Source of the DNA: Pseudomonadota bacterium
GTDB lineage: Bacteria; Pseudomonadota; Alphaproteobacteria; Rhizobiales; Rhizobiaceae
Assembly (NCBI GenBank): GCA_023399635.1
Contig: JAEWOP010000120.1
Location: forward strand, 1-7,911
Direction of reading: 5' to 3'
Length of the DNA stretch: 7,911 bases
Shown: piece by piece, positions 1 to 6,939 of the stretch
How positions within the stretch are numbered: position 1 is the stretch's first letter
Layout of the letters: each line of letters starts with the position of its first letter
Program-made: the position numbers and the translations under genes
Notes under the pieces: model-generated
Seen by the model: only the letters and a program-made list of their open reading frames with translations
Told to the model about the DNA's origin: nothing
Databases searched by the model: none

Positions 1-871
1 TGACGAACATGGCCGCGAGGCCCTTGTTCTCGGCGCCGATCAGATAGCCGGTCGCCTCGTCATAGTTCATCACGCAGGTGGAATTGCCGTGGATGCCCAT
101 CTTGTGCTCGATGGCGCCGCAGGTGACCGAGTTGCGATCGCCGACGGAACCGCCCTCGTTCACCATGAACTTCGGCACGATGAAGAGCGAGATGCCCTTG
201 GTGCCTTCCGGCGCACCCTCGATGCGGGCGAGCACCAGGTGGATGATGTTGTCGGTCATGCCGTGTTCGCCGGCGGAGATGAAAATCTTCTGGCCGGAGA
301 TCTTGTAGCTGCCGTCGCCGTTCGGGACCGCCTTGGTGCGCAGAAGCCCGAGGTCGGTACCGCAATGGGGCTCGGTCAGGTTCATGGTGCCGGACCAGGT
401 GCCTTCGACCATCTTCGGCAGGTAGGTCTGCTTCTGCTCGTCGGAGCCGTGGACAAGGATCGCAGCGATCGCGCCCTGGGTCAGGCCCGGATACATCATC
501 AGCGACATGTTGGCCGATGACATGTACTCGCCGACCGCGGCATGCAGCGTGTAGGGCAGGCCCTGGCCGCCGAATTCTTCCGGCACGGCAAGACCGATCC
601 AGCCGCCCTGGCAATACTGGTCATAGGCTTCCTTGAAACCCTTCGGCACAGTGACCGTACCATCCTCATGACGCGTGCAGCCTTCCTGGTCGCCGGAAAG
701 GTTGAGCGGGAAGAGTGCTTCCTCCGCAACCTTCGCAGCTTCACCCAGGATCGCCTCGACCATGTCGGGAGAGGCATCGGCAAAGCCCGGCAGGTTGCCG
801 TAACGCTCCAGGCCGAGAACGTCATTCAGAATAAAAAGGGTATCGTTTACCGGAGCCTTGTAGACAGGCAT
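1..871 (-). CDS. Acyl-CoA dehydrogenase, long (about 600-residue) class, N-terminal part
   Basis: FAD-dependent acyl-CoA dehydrogenase; the family oxidises an acyl-CoA to the 2,3-enoyl-CoA and passes electrons to electron-transfer flavoprotein. I translated the minus strand directly: 290 codons are visible from ATG at 869-871, open to the left edge. The start [20 protein letters not shown] and the following helical region (about residues 1-100) fit the N-terminal extension of the long class often annotated as DmdC-like or as having a C-terminal acyl-CoA dehydrogenase-like domain. The middle-domain signature [10 protein letters not shown] is at residues 166-175, followed by a [10 protein letters not shown] strand near 193-202. 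The catalytic glutamate and C-terminal domain lie outside the window. A GGAGG box 10 nt upstream supports the start. The gene is divergent from podJ and has its own promoter-like sequence with a palindromic operator candidate. The substrate (fatty, branched-chain or methylmercaptopropionyl-CoA) cannot be told from this part, so no symbol is given. Confidence 0.95.
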   Translation of the reverse strand, partial: MPVYKAPVNDTLFILNDVLGLERYGNLPGFADASPDMVEAILGEAAKVAEEALFPLNLSGDQEGCTRHEDGTVTVPKGFKEAYDQYCQGGWIGLAVPEEFGGQGLPYTLHAAVGEYMSSANMSLMMYPGLTQGAIAAILVHGSDEQKQTYLPKMVEGTWSGTMNLTEPHCGTDLGLLRTKAVPNGDGSYKISGQKIFISAGEHGMTDNIIHLVLARIEGAPEGTKGISLFIVPKFMVNEGGSVGDRNSVTCGAIEHKMGIHGNSTCVMNYDEATGYLIGAENKGLAAMFV

Positions 872-881
872 GGTCGAGCTT

Positions 882-886
882 CCTCC
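882..886 (-). promoter_or_regulatory. Ribosome binding site of the acyl-CoA dehydrogenase
   Basis: On the minus strand this reads GGAGG, followed by 10 nt and then ATG at 871. It fixes the start of the dehydrogenase gene. Confidence 0.8.
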
Positions 887-897
887 ATAAACCTCGC

Positions 898-914
898 ACG
901 GACTTCAAGTCCGT
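898..914. promoter_or_regulatory. Perfect palindrome in the predicted dehydrogenase leader
   Basis: The sequence ACGGACTTCAAGTCCGT has two perfectly complementary 8-base arms (898-905 and 907-914) around a single central C. It lies between the promoter-like sequence at 929-957 and the ribosome binding site at 882-886, so it would fall in the 5' untranslated region. A one-base loop cannot form a tight RNA hairpin without opening some pairs, so a dimeric repressor operator is more natural than an attenuator. No regulator can be named from the sequence. Confidence 0.5.
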
Positions 915-928
915 CATTGAGTTTCCCA

Positions 929-957
929 TAGATAATTGACGTTTGCGTAAACGTCAA
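929..957 (-). promoter_or_regulatory. Predicted sigma70-type promoter of the acyl-CoA dehydrogenase
   Basis: On the minus strand a -35 box TTGACG (957-952) is followed by a 17-nt spacer and TATCTA (934-929). The -35 box is close to consensus; the -10 box is only fair (the first three bases match TATAAT). The predicted transcript would start near 922, giving a leader of about 50 nt. If the regulator is of the MerR type, which typically acts on promoters with longer spacers, the true -10 could lie one to three bases further downstream. Confidence 0.5.
936..957. promoter_or_regulatory. Operator-like 22-nt palindrome overlapping the -35 box and spacer
   Basis: Arms TTGACGTTT (936-944) and AAACGTCAA (949-957) are exact reverse complements around the 4-nt spacer GCGT. 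A further AAACGT at 956-961 repeats the half-site with a 7-bp period. The palindrome covers the predicted -35 box and most of the spacer of the dehydrogenase promoter, where a regulator would control RNA polymerase. ACGT-centred half-sites recall those described for LiuR-like MerR-family regulators of branched-chain and fatty acid degradation in proteobacteria. That match is from memory and is an inference, although an acyl-CoA dehydrogenase would be a fitting target. Confidence 0.6.
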
Positions 958-1027
958 ACGTGTCGGCAAATATCTCACACATCGGAGGCTCCCGCCCGCG
1001 GCGAACGCTTCGGACCGCCGCCAACGA

Positions 1028-1054
1028 ATGGTTAAAAAAGTCTGCTCTGGTTAA
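1028..1054 (-). promoter_or_regulatory. Paired CtrA-like boxes upstream of podJ
   Basis: Read on the minus strand, 1035-1028 is TTAACCAT and 1054-1048 is TTAACCA, two same-orientation copies 19 bp apart. TTAACCAT resembles the CtrA binding motif of alphaproteobacteria, and podJ is a cell-cycle-dependent polarity gene in Caulobacter, so CtrA control is plausible. The classical TTAA-N7-TTAA spacing is absent (15 nt lie between the TTAA cores), and short AT-rich words in a GC-rich gap can occur by chance. Confidence 0.35.
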
Positions 1055-1223
1055 CGGCTTATTTACCACGTCGCGCGAAATACTGGGCATCGGAGAAAGA
1101 GGCGTCTCCTGAGGCTGGCATGGGAGCACCTGCTTCACCGTCGAGCCTTCAGGCTGCATGTCACCTTCGCCCTGGGCATCGAGGTCCCCACGTCACGCTT
1201 ACACGTTGAAACGAGCAGCGACT

Positions 1224-4200
1224 ATGAACGGTTCACGATCGACATCTCCCCGCCACGGCGACAGATCGTCCCTGGATGCGCTCAACCGGACGATCGAGGG
1301 GCTGGAAAGTCGCATCGAGGGGCTGATGAGGAACGCACGCGAGCCGCGCCGGGAAGAGATGCCAAATCGGCGTGAGGCGCTGCGCGCAGCCTCGCCCATT
1401 GCCGATCGAGGGCCGGCGCTGAACGTGGATCCACTTCAGGCGATACGTGAGCGCCAGCGCGCTCTTGCCCAAGCCAGGGAGCCTGCCCCGCGCCCGTCCG
1501 AACCGCTTGCTCCACAGGCTGCACCAAGACCAAGACTTGAGCGGCAACAGATGCCCCCTGCGTCTCACCGCACGGCGCCTGCCTTTGCCGACGCTACGAA
1601 CGCACATGGTGATGTTTCCATGCGAGAGATCGCCGAGGCCTTGGTGAGCCTGCGACAGGAGCTGAAGCAGGACATTTCGGACGGCCTTGCACGTGAGATG
1701 AAGGCGCTGCGAGCCGAAGTGAGCAGCATCCGCTCGGTTGCCGAAGGGCAGCAGATCGGCGACGACCTGCGCCACGACCTGATGCGGCTTGCCGAGAGCG
1801 TTCAAGCGCTCGGCTACCGCGGGGGGCCAGAGGCCGATGCCCTGCGGGCGGAATATGAAGAGTTGCGTGCGGTGGTTGATGGCCTCGCGCGGGAAGACAG
1901 CCTGCGGCATCTCGACGTACGGTGGCAGGGAATCGAAGACCGTCTTACGGATATCGACACCAACGGCCTGCGCGAAGAGCTGATCGGGCTTGCCTACCGC
2001 ATTGACGACATCAAGAGCCAGCTCGGCTCGATGAGCAACAGTCCAGCTATCCGCGCGCTGGAGCAGAAGCTGGTGGCCGTTGCCACAGCGATGGAACAGC
2101 TTGGCTCGCGCATGCAGCCAACCGACGAACTGAACGAGCAGTTCGCCGTGCTCGACGAGCGGCTGGACGAGATCAGTCGAGCGATCGCCGCCAGCGGTCG
2201 CGCAGCCTCCGCGCCTGCGACCGATCACGCCGCGCTGCAACGGGTGGAAAACCGTATCGGCGCACTGGCCGAGCAGATCGACGCCATGGGGCGCAAGGGC
2301 GATGAGCCAACCGAAGGACTTTCGCGGCGCATCGAAGCACTTTCCAACCGGATCGAGCAGCTTTCAGGCGAAGAGGTAGCATTGCGGCTGGAAGAGCGGC
2401 TGGAACAGCTCTCGCACATGCTCTCGCAGCCGAGCCGGTCGGATGGTCAAGCCGGGCTGACGGAATATCTCGCAGATATTTCCGATAAGATCGACCGGCT
2501 GGGCGATGGGCAGGTGAACGATGTGCTGGCAGAGCGACTGGACTATCTCGCGCGCCGCATCGACGAGATGGACTACCATCAGAACCTGCAGCTTCCGGCG
2601 AACGAGCAGGCCGCCATCGGCCGCATCGAGGAGCGACTGAGCGAGATTGCAACTCGGCTGGACGAGACGGTACAGGGGCCTGTTGGCGATACCGCTGCGC
2701 TGAAAAGCCTGGAGATGCAGATCGCCAACCTCTCCGAGCTGATGAGCGCCGCGCCGCAGGGAGGGTATCTGGCGCCGGAGATCGAGAACCGCGTGACGGC
2801 GCTGGAAAGCCACGCCAATACCAATGACGAATATATCATCGAGGCGGCACGCCAGGCCGCTGAAGCGGTGGTGGAGAGCTTTGCGCGCCGGGAACGCGCT
2901 GGTTCGCCGGCAATCGACACGCAAGCGCTGGCCGGACTTGCAGAGGACCTGCGGCTTCTGGAAGAGCTGACACGCAGCAAGGACGAGCGTTCCCAGCATA
3001 CGCTGAATGCGCTGCACAGCACGCTGGTTCAGATCGCCGACCGACTGGATACGATGGAGGACCGCTTTGCGCCGCCCATGCGTGAAGCGACAGGCGGAAC
3101 GCAGTGGCACACCGATGCCGAAGCTCCGCGCTTTGCCGAAGCTACCACACCCACCGAGCGCATCGATCATTCACATGCCGGACTCATCAGCGCGCTGGCC
3201 GGCAGCACGACGCATGCAGGGAGCCGCAACAGCGCGCCGCCGGTTTTCGAGGAAAGCGTTGCGCCGCCGGTTGCCGTTGCCGAAGACGGCATGACGGACT
3301 CCACCATTTCACGTGAGGCGCCTGCCACATCATCGGGCGAGGACGAGGCGCCGAAGGCGGGGATATTCAGCCAGCTTTCCAAGCGCCTGCGCCCTGCGCC
3401 CAAGCAGACAACAGCCAAGAGCGGGCGCGCGGTGATCGATCCGGCACCATCACTAGACCCGGTCGACATGCTACCCGCTGAACGGGAAAACGAGCCGCTC
3501 GAGCCAGGTTCCGGGACACCCGATGTGCGCAAGATCCTGGAGCGGGTGCGCGCAAGCCAGGCGGCTGCCGGTGGCGATCGCGCCCCGCCGGTTTCCGAAC
3601 GAGCCGACTACATCGCCGCTGCACGCCGTGCCGCCAAGGCCGCCGCGCTGGAGACGGACCCGGTTCTTGACGGATCCAACAAGGGCCGGAAGGACAAAGC
3701 TGGCGGTGCGCTGTCGCGCCACCGGCGCCCGATCATGATGGCCGTCGGGGCCGTGCTTCTCGCCCTGATGACCCTGCCGCTCGTCAAGACGTTGACGGCG
3801 CCCGGTGAGGTCCAGCAGACGCCTGTCATGGAAGAAGCTCCGGCTGGCGAAGAGATGCCGGCAGCAAACACGGGTTCTCTCACTGAACCGGCTGCACCTG
3901 GCGAAGCGTCGGCTCCCGGAGAGACAGGTGCTGAGGCAGCTCCCGCCATACCGGCAACGACCGAGGTGGGCGAGGATACGGCCGAGGCGCCCCCTGCGGA
4001 GGCCGCGCCAACACCAGAGGTTCAACGGGATCCGTTGATGGAGAGCCGTCCTGCCGAGGGCATGGCTTCAACGCTTGAGCCGGCGCAAACGCCCGCCCCG
4101 GCGGCCGAGCCCGCAAACGCGGAAGCGGAAGCAGAAGCGGAGGTTGCCGCGGCAGCCGACCCTGCCCAACCAAAGATCGTCGTTCCAGCATCAATCGGCC

Positions 4201-5033
4201 CCGAATCGCTTTCGAAGGCGGCAGCGGCCGGTGATCCCGTGGCGCTGTTTGAGATCGGCGCCCGCTATACCGAAGGACGGGGCGTGGCCGTGGACATGGC
4301 CGAGGCCGCCAACTGGTACAAGCTTGCCGCAGATCGCGGATCGGCCCCGGCTCAGTACCGCCTGGGGAACCTGTTCGAGAAGGGCAACGGCATTGGCCGC
4401 GACCTCGACAAGGCCATCGCCTACTATGAACAGGCCGCCGCTGCAGGCAATGCCAGCGCCATGCATAACCTTGCTGTCCTGAATGCTTCTGGCGTCAAGG
4501 GCGAGCCTGACTATGCTGCCGCCGTCAGCTGGTTCACGAAGGCCGCCGAGCTCGGCGTTTCCGACAGCCAGTTCAACCTTGCCATCCTTTACGCCCGCGG
4601 CAACGGGGCAGCGCAAAGCCTTGAGGATTCCTACAAGTGGTTCGCCATCGCGGCCAAGGGCGGAGACCAGGACGCTGCGCAGAAACGTGACGAAGTTGCC
4701 AAGGCGATGCGCAAGGAGCAGCTGGACACCGCCCGCGCTGCAGCCGACAGCTGGACGCCGCAGCCGCTGAACGAGGCCGCCAACAGCATTCAGCTGCCCG
4801 ACGAGTGGGCCGGCGAAAAGCCCATCAAGACCTCCTCGGTCGACATGGAGAAGGCGATCCGCAACATCCAGGCGATCCTCAACAAGAACGGTTTTGACGC
4901 CGGCGCACCGGACGGCAAGATGGGGCAGAAGACCATTGGCGCCATCAAGGCCTTCCAGACATCGATCGGTCAGGAGCCAAGCGGCAAGATCAATGACGCG
5001 CTGGTGAAGGAATTGCTGACCCGCAACAGCTGA
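1224..5033 (+). CDS. podJ: PodJ-like cell polarity factor with Sel1 repeats and peptidoglycan-binding domain
   Basis: Large single-pass inner-membrane protein of 1269 residues, read as rhizobial PodJ; in Caulobacter and Agrobacterium PodJ localises to a cell pole and organises polar proteins. Visible order: short N-terminal helix with LESRIEGL (27-34); Pro/Arg-rich linker (about 36-130); long Leu/Glu/Arg-rich coiled-coil region (about 133-615); disordered stretch (about 616-765); conserved basic helices RKILERVRAS (from 769) and RADYIAAARRAAKAAA (from 793); one membrane span (837-854) after a basic RHRRP; Pro/Ala/Glu-rich periplasmic linker (855-998); four Sel1-like repeats (1003-1039, 1040-1075, 1076-1111, 1112-1147); PG_binding_1-type domain (1208-1269). 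ATG 1224 is preferred over in-frame ATG 1158 because the recognisable helix follows directly, but neither has a good Shine-Dalgarno sequence. It is longer than Caulobacter PodJ (974 residues), mostly through the cytoplasmic coiled coil. Another Sel1-repeat membrane protein is the main alternative. Confidence 0.85.
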   Translation: MNGSRSTSPRHGDRSSLDALNRTIEGLESRIEGLMRNAREPRREEMPNRREALRAASPIADRGPALNVDPLQAIRERQRALAQAREPAPRPSEPLAPQAAPRPRLERQQMPPASHRTAPAFADATNAHGDVSMREIAEALVSLRQELKQDISDGLAREMKALRAEVSSIRSVAEGQQIGDDLRHDLMRLAESVQALGYRGGPEADALRAEYEELRAVVDGLAREDSLRHLDVRWQGIEDRLTDIDTNGLREELIGLAYRIDDIKSQLGSMSNSPAIRALEQKLVAVATAMEQLGSRMQPTDELNEQFAVLDERLDEISRAIAASGRAASAPATDHAALQRVENRIGALAEQIDAMGRKGDEPTEGLSRRIEALSNRIEQLSGEEVALRLEERLEQLSHMLSQPSRSDGQAGLTEYLADISDKIDRLGDGQVNDVLAERLDYLARRIDEMDYHQNLQLPANEQAAIGRIEERLSEIATRLDETVQGPVGDTAALKSLEMQIANLSELMSAAPQGGYLAPEIENRVTALESHANTNDEYIIEAARQAAEAVVESFARRERAGSPAIDTQALAGLAEDLRLLEELTRSKDERSQHTLNALHSTLVQIADRLDTMEDRFAPPMREATGGTQWHTDAEAPRFAEATTPTERIDHSHAGLISALAGSTTHAGSRNSAPPVFEESVAPPVAVAEDGMTDSTISREAPATSSGEDEAPKAGIFSQLSKRLRPAPKQTTAKSGRAVIDPAPSLDPVDMLPAERENEPLEPGSGTPDVRKILERVRASQAAAGGDRAPPVSERADYIAAARRAAKAAALETDPVLDGSNKGRKDKAGGALSRHRRPIMMAVGAVLLALMTLPLVKTLTAPGEVQQTPVMEEAPAGEEMPAANTGSLTEPAAPGEASAPGETGAEAAPAIPATTEVGEDTAEAPPAEAAPTPEVQRDPLMESRPAEGMASTLEPAQTPAPAAEPANAEAEAEAEVAAAADPAQPKIVVPASIGPESLSKAAAAGDPVALFEIGARYTEGRGVAVDMAEAANWYKLAADRGSAPAQYRLGNLFEKGNGIGRDLDKAIAYYEQAAAAGNASAMHNLAVLNASGVKGEPDYAAAVSWFTKAAELGVSDSQFNLAILYARGNGAAQSLEDSYKWFAIAAKGGDQDAAQKRDEVAKAMRKEQLDTARAAADSWTPQPLNEAANSIQLPDEWAGEKPIKTSSVDMEKAIRNIQAILNKNGFDAGAPDGKMGQKTIGAIKAFQTSIGQEPSGKINDALVKELLTRNS
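4119..4142 (+). repeat. Short in-gene repeat encoding four Ala-Glu pairs
   Basis: Four copies of the hexamer GC(G/A)GA(A/G) encode (Ala-Glu)x4 at PodJ residues 966-973, inside the periplasmic linker just before the Sel1 repeats. The run is in frame and may vary in copy number between strains. Confidence 0.6.
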
Positions 5034-5205
5034 TCCCAAAGGCAGAAAGTCCATCAGGTTGAGGACTTACCGAGACATGAGGTCAGACATCTTCATGCCT
5101 TGTTCACCGGCCATGTGAGACACTTTCCTTCCAACGCAGCGGGCGGACGGCGGCATCGTTCGCGTGCTACGTCGTGACGCTCATTTCGCCTGTCGGGGTT
5201 TCGCC
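5034..5205. other. Gap between podJ and the TSUP gene, no clear signals
   Basis: This 172-bp stretch shows no convincing promoter or terminator. The only structure I see is a weak inverted repeat, AAGTCC (5047-5052) and GGACTT (5063-5068) with a 10-nt loop and no following T-run. A 13-codon ATG frame at 5077-5118 has no well-placed ribosome binding site and is not called. Whether the TSUP gene has its own promoter or is read through from podJ cannot be decided here. Confidence 0.5.
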
Positions 5206-6132
5206 GTGACTGTCTACCTGCCGATCGCAGAGCTTTCGGTGAACATCTTCATCATTCTCGGCATGGGCGCAGCCGTCGGCTTCCTGTCCGGCATGTTCGG
5301 CGTGGGCGGCGGCTTCCTGATTACCCCGCTTCTGATCTTCTACAATATCCCGCCCGTCGTGGCGGTGGCGACTGGCGCCAACCAGGTGGTCGCCTCGTCG
5401 ATCTCCGGCGCCATCACCCATTTCCGGCGAGGCACGCTGGATATCAAGCTTGGCACGGTGCTTTTGGCGGGTGGCCTGGCAGGCGCCACCGTTGGCATAT
5501 GGATCTTTTCCTGGCTGAGACGCGTCGGCCAACTCGACCTGTTCATCTCGCTGCTCTACGTGCTGCTGCTCAGCACCGTCGGCGTGCTGATGCTGAACGA
5601 GAGCGTTCGGGCACTCCGCCGCTCGGCACGCAACGAGCCACCGGTTGCCAAGCGCCCCGGCCAGCACATCTGGGTGCACCGGCTGCCGTTCAAGATGCGC
5701 TTCAAGCGCTCGAAAATCTATCTCAGCGCCATCCCGGTGCTGGCACTCGGCTTCGGCATCGGCGTCCTGACTTCGATCATGGGTGTTGGCGGCGGCTTCA
5801 TCATGGTGCCGGCTATGATCTATCTGCTGAGGATTCCGACCAGTGTCGTCGTCGGAACGTCGCTCTTCCAGATCATCTTCGTGACGGCCTTTACCACCAT
5901 GGTTCAGGCCGCGACCAATTATTCGGTAGACATCGTGCTCGCATCGATCCTGATGGTGGCCGGCGTGATTGGCGCGCAATATGGCGTGCGGGTCGGGCAG
6001 AAGCTGCGCGGCGAACAGCTGCGCGCCCTGCTGGCACTGCTGGTGCTGGCTGTCGGCATCCGTCTGGCGATCGGGCTGGTGGTCGCGCCGGAAGACCTCT
6101 ACTCCGTCGGCATCGGAGGCTTTGCAAACTGA
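5206..6132 (+). CDS. TSUP (TauE/SafE) family membrane transporter
   Basis: Integral membrane protein of 308 residues; family members are proposed exporters of sulfite, sulfoacetate or other small organic anions, but the substrate here is unknown. It shows the two-fold internal repeat typical of the family. The first half has GFLSGMFGVGGGF (25-37), then ATGANQVVASSISGAITHFR (55-74). The second half has GVLTSIMGVGGGF (186-198), then VVGTSLFQIIF (215-225). The halves are joined by a basic loop (about 131-170, rich in Arg and Lys). Hydrophobic segments lie roughly at 12-46, 50-70, 83-104, 111-130, 173-208, 214-235, 241-262 and 272-294. There are no cysteines. I chose GTG 5206 (MTVYLPIAELS), which has GGGG 7 nt upstream, because the first hydrophobic segment follows directly. 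An in-frame GTG at 5164 would add 14 atypical residues. The stop shares one base with the start of the next gene, indicating co-translation. Confidence 0.93.
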   Translation: MTVYLPIAELSVNIFIILGMGAAVGFLSGMFGVGGGFLITPLLIFYNIPPVVAVATGANQVVASSISGAITHFRRGTLDIKLGTVLLAGGLAGATVGIWIFSWLRRVGQLDLFISLLYVLLLSTVGVLMLNESVRALRRSARNEPPVAKRPGQHIWVHRLPFKMRFKRSKIYLSAIPVLALGFGIGVLTSIMGVGGGFIMVPAMIYLLRIPTSVVVGTSLFQIIFVTAFTTMVQAATNYSVDIVLASILMVAGVIGAQYGVRVGQKLRGEQLRALLALLVLAVGIRLAIGLVVAPEDLYSVGIGGFAN

Positions 6133-6932
6133 TGCGCCGTCTCAGCCTCCTTCTCTTAGCGCTTGCTCTGGTTGCCGGTCCGGCCGCGGCACAGGTACCG
6201 TTCGGCGGCGGTGCTTCGCCGGTAAAGGAGGGGCTTGAAATCGGCACCTCAACCAGCGAGATCGCCATAACCTCGGATTTTCGCGGCGCCGACCTCACCG
6301 TCTTCGGCGCGCTGACCAATGCCGACGAGCTGTTCCTGGCGATTGGCCAGTATGATGTGATCGTGACGCTGGAGGGGCCGCGCAACTACGCAACGGTGCG
6401 CAAGAAGGAGCGCGTGCTCGGCATCTGGATGAACACCGAATCCATGACATTCGAGCAGGTGCCCGAATCCTACTCGCTTGCCAGCACCCGCGAAATCGAC
6501 GCGATCGATGAGGCACCCTCGCTCAACAGCATCGGCGTCGGGATCAATCACCTGGCGCTAACGCCGACTGGCTTTCTCGGCAATGCGGTCAATCTGACGG
6601 AATTTCGAGAGGCGTATCGAAGGCTCAAGCTTTCGAGTGGACTGTATCAACGGGATACAAGCGGCGTTCGCTTCGTATCGTCCAGCCTGTTTCGAGCATC
6701 GCTGCGGCTGCCCGCCAACATTCCGGACGGGGTTCACACTGTGCATGCCTACCTGTTCAAGGGCGGCGAGTTGATCACGCAACGGGAGCAGCCGTTGAGG
6801 GTGGTAAAGACGGGTCTTGAACAGGCCATCACCGATGCAGCTCATAACCAGCCAATCCTTTACGGGATGTTCTGCGTGCTGATTGCCTTGATCACAGGCT
6901 GGGGTGCGAGCCTCGTCTTCCGCAAAGAGTGA
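6132..6932 (+). CDS. TIGR02186 / Alph_Pro_TM family periplasmic membrane-anchored protein
   Basis: A 266-residue protein of an alphaproteobacterial family of unknown function. The N-terminus MRRLSLLLLALALVAGPAAA is a signal peptide, with likely cleavage before Gln21. A periplasmic, probably beta-rich domain of about 220 residues follows (about 21-240), including SEIAITSDFRGADLTVFGAL and a VTLEGP segment. A single C-terminal membrane span (242-263) ends in a short basic tail, RKE. The predicted topology is therefore a periplasmic domain anchored at its C-terminus. The ATG overlaps the TSUP stop as TGATG, with GGAGG (6115-6119) 12 nt upstream inside the TSUP gene. From memory, this family often sits beside a TSUP gene in alphaproteobacteria, so I infer an accessory subunit or substrate-handling partner of that transporter. 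The open frame extends upstream into the TSUP gene, but that part is out of phase with it and is a shadow. Confidence 0.9.
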   Translation: MRRLSLLLLALALVAGPAAAQVPFGGGASPVKEGLEIGTSTSEIAITSDFRGADLTVFGALTNADELFLAIGQYDVIVTLEGPRNYATVRKKERVLGIWMNTESMTFEQVPESYSLASTREIDAIDEAPSLNSIGVGINHLALTPTGFLGNAVNLTEFREAYRRLKLSSGLYQRDTSGVRFVSSSLFRASLRLPANIPDGVHTVHAYLFKGGELITQREQPLRVVKTGLEQAITDAAHNQPILYGMFCVLIALITGWGASLVFRKE

Positions 6933-6939
6933 GCAGCAG

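Larger units (their letters stand above)
872..1223. other. Divergent intergenic region between the acyl-CoA dehydrogenase and podJ
   Basis: This 352-bp gap holds no convincing gene. The dehydrogenase side has a ribosome binding site, a 17-nt palindrome, and a promoter-like sequence overlapping a 22-nt palindrome. The podJ side has two TTAACCA boxes, but I could not find a convincing sigma70 promoter reading into podJ. No GANTC (CcrM methylation) site is present. If podJ starts at an upstream in-frame ATG at 1158 rather than 1224, the gap is 286 bp. Confidence 0.7.

Noticed and set aside
1028..1054. Eight-residue open frame MVKKVCSG as a leader peptide
   Set aside because: No Shine-Dalgarno sequence and no biased codon run; the ATG and TAA come from the TTAACCA boxes.
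1112..1155. Alternating AGGCT / AGCCT / AGGCT words before podJ that could form alternative hairpins
   Set aside because: Five-base stems are too short to support an attenuator, and one pairing leaves a two-base loop; no leader peptide or known riboswitch core is visible.
914..1159. Minus-strand 81-codon open frame filling the divergent gap
   Set aside because: No ribosome binding site or recognisable domain, and it runs across the promoter, the 22-nt palindrome and the CtrA-like boxes; it reads as a chance frame in GC-rich DNA.
1233..2240. Long minus-strand open frame (335 codons) opposite the podJ 5' half
   Set aside because: Antisense shadow of a GC-rich coiled-coil gene; composition is Arg/Pro-biased with no domain, and the plus-strand frame is clearly the coding one.
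4119..4142. Hexamer repeat in podJ as a phase-variation tract
   Set aside because: The unit is six bases, so copy changes keep the reading frame and cannot switch the gene off; it only alters linker length.
4191..5054. Minus-strand open frame (287 codons) opposite the Sel1 and peptidoglycan-binding region
   Set aside because: The plus strand encodes clear Sel1 repeats and a PG-binding domain; the antisense product has no recognisable features.
5047..5068. Inverted repeat AAGTCC / GGACTT after podJ as a terminator
   Set aside because: Only a 6-bp stem with a 10-nt loop and no T-run. It shares the words AAGTCC and GGACTT with the 898-914 palindrome, but in outward arrangement, so I treat the resemblance as chance.
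5499..6131. Upstream in-frame extension of the TIGR02186 frame within the TSUP gene
   Set aside because: The extension is the +1 shadow of the TSUP gene and is Arg-rich. The signal peptide and ribosome binding site place the start at 6132.
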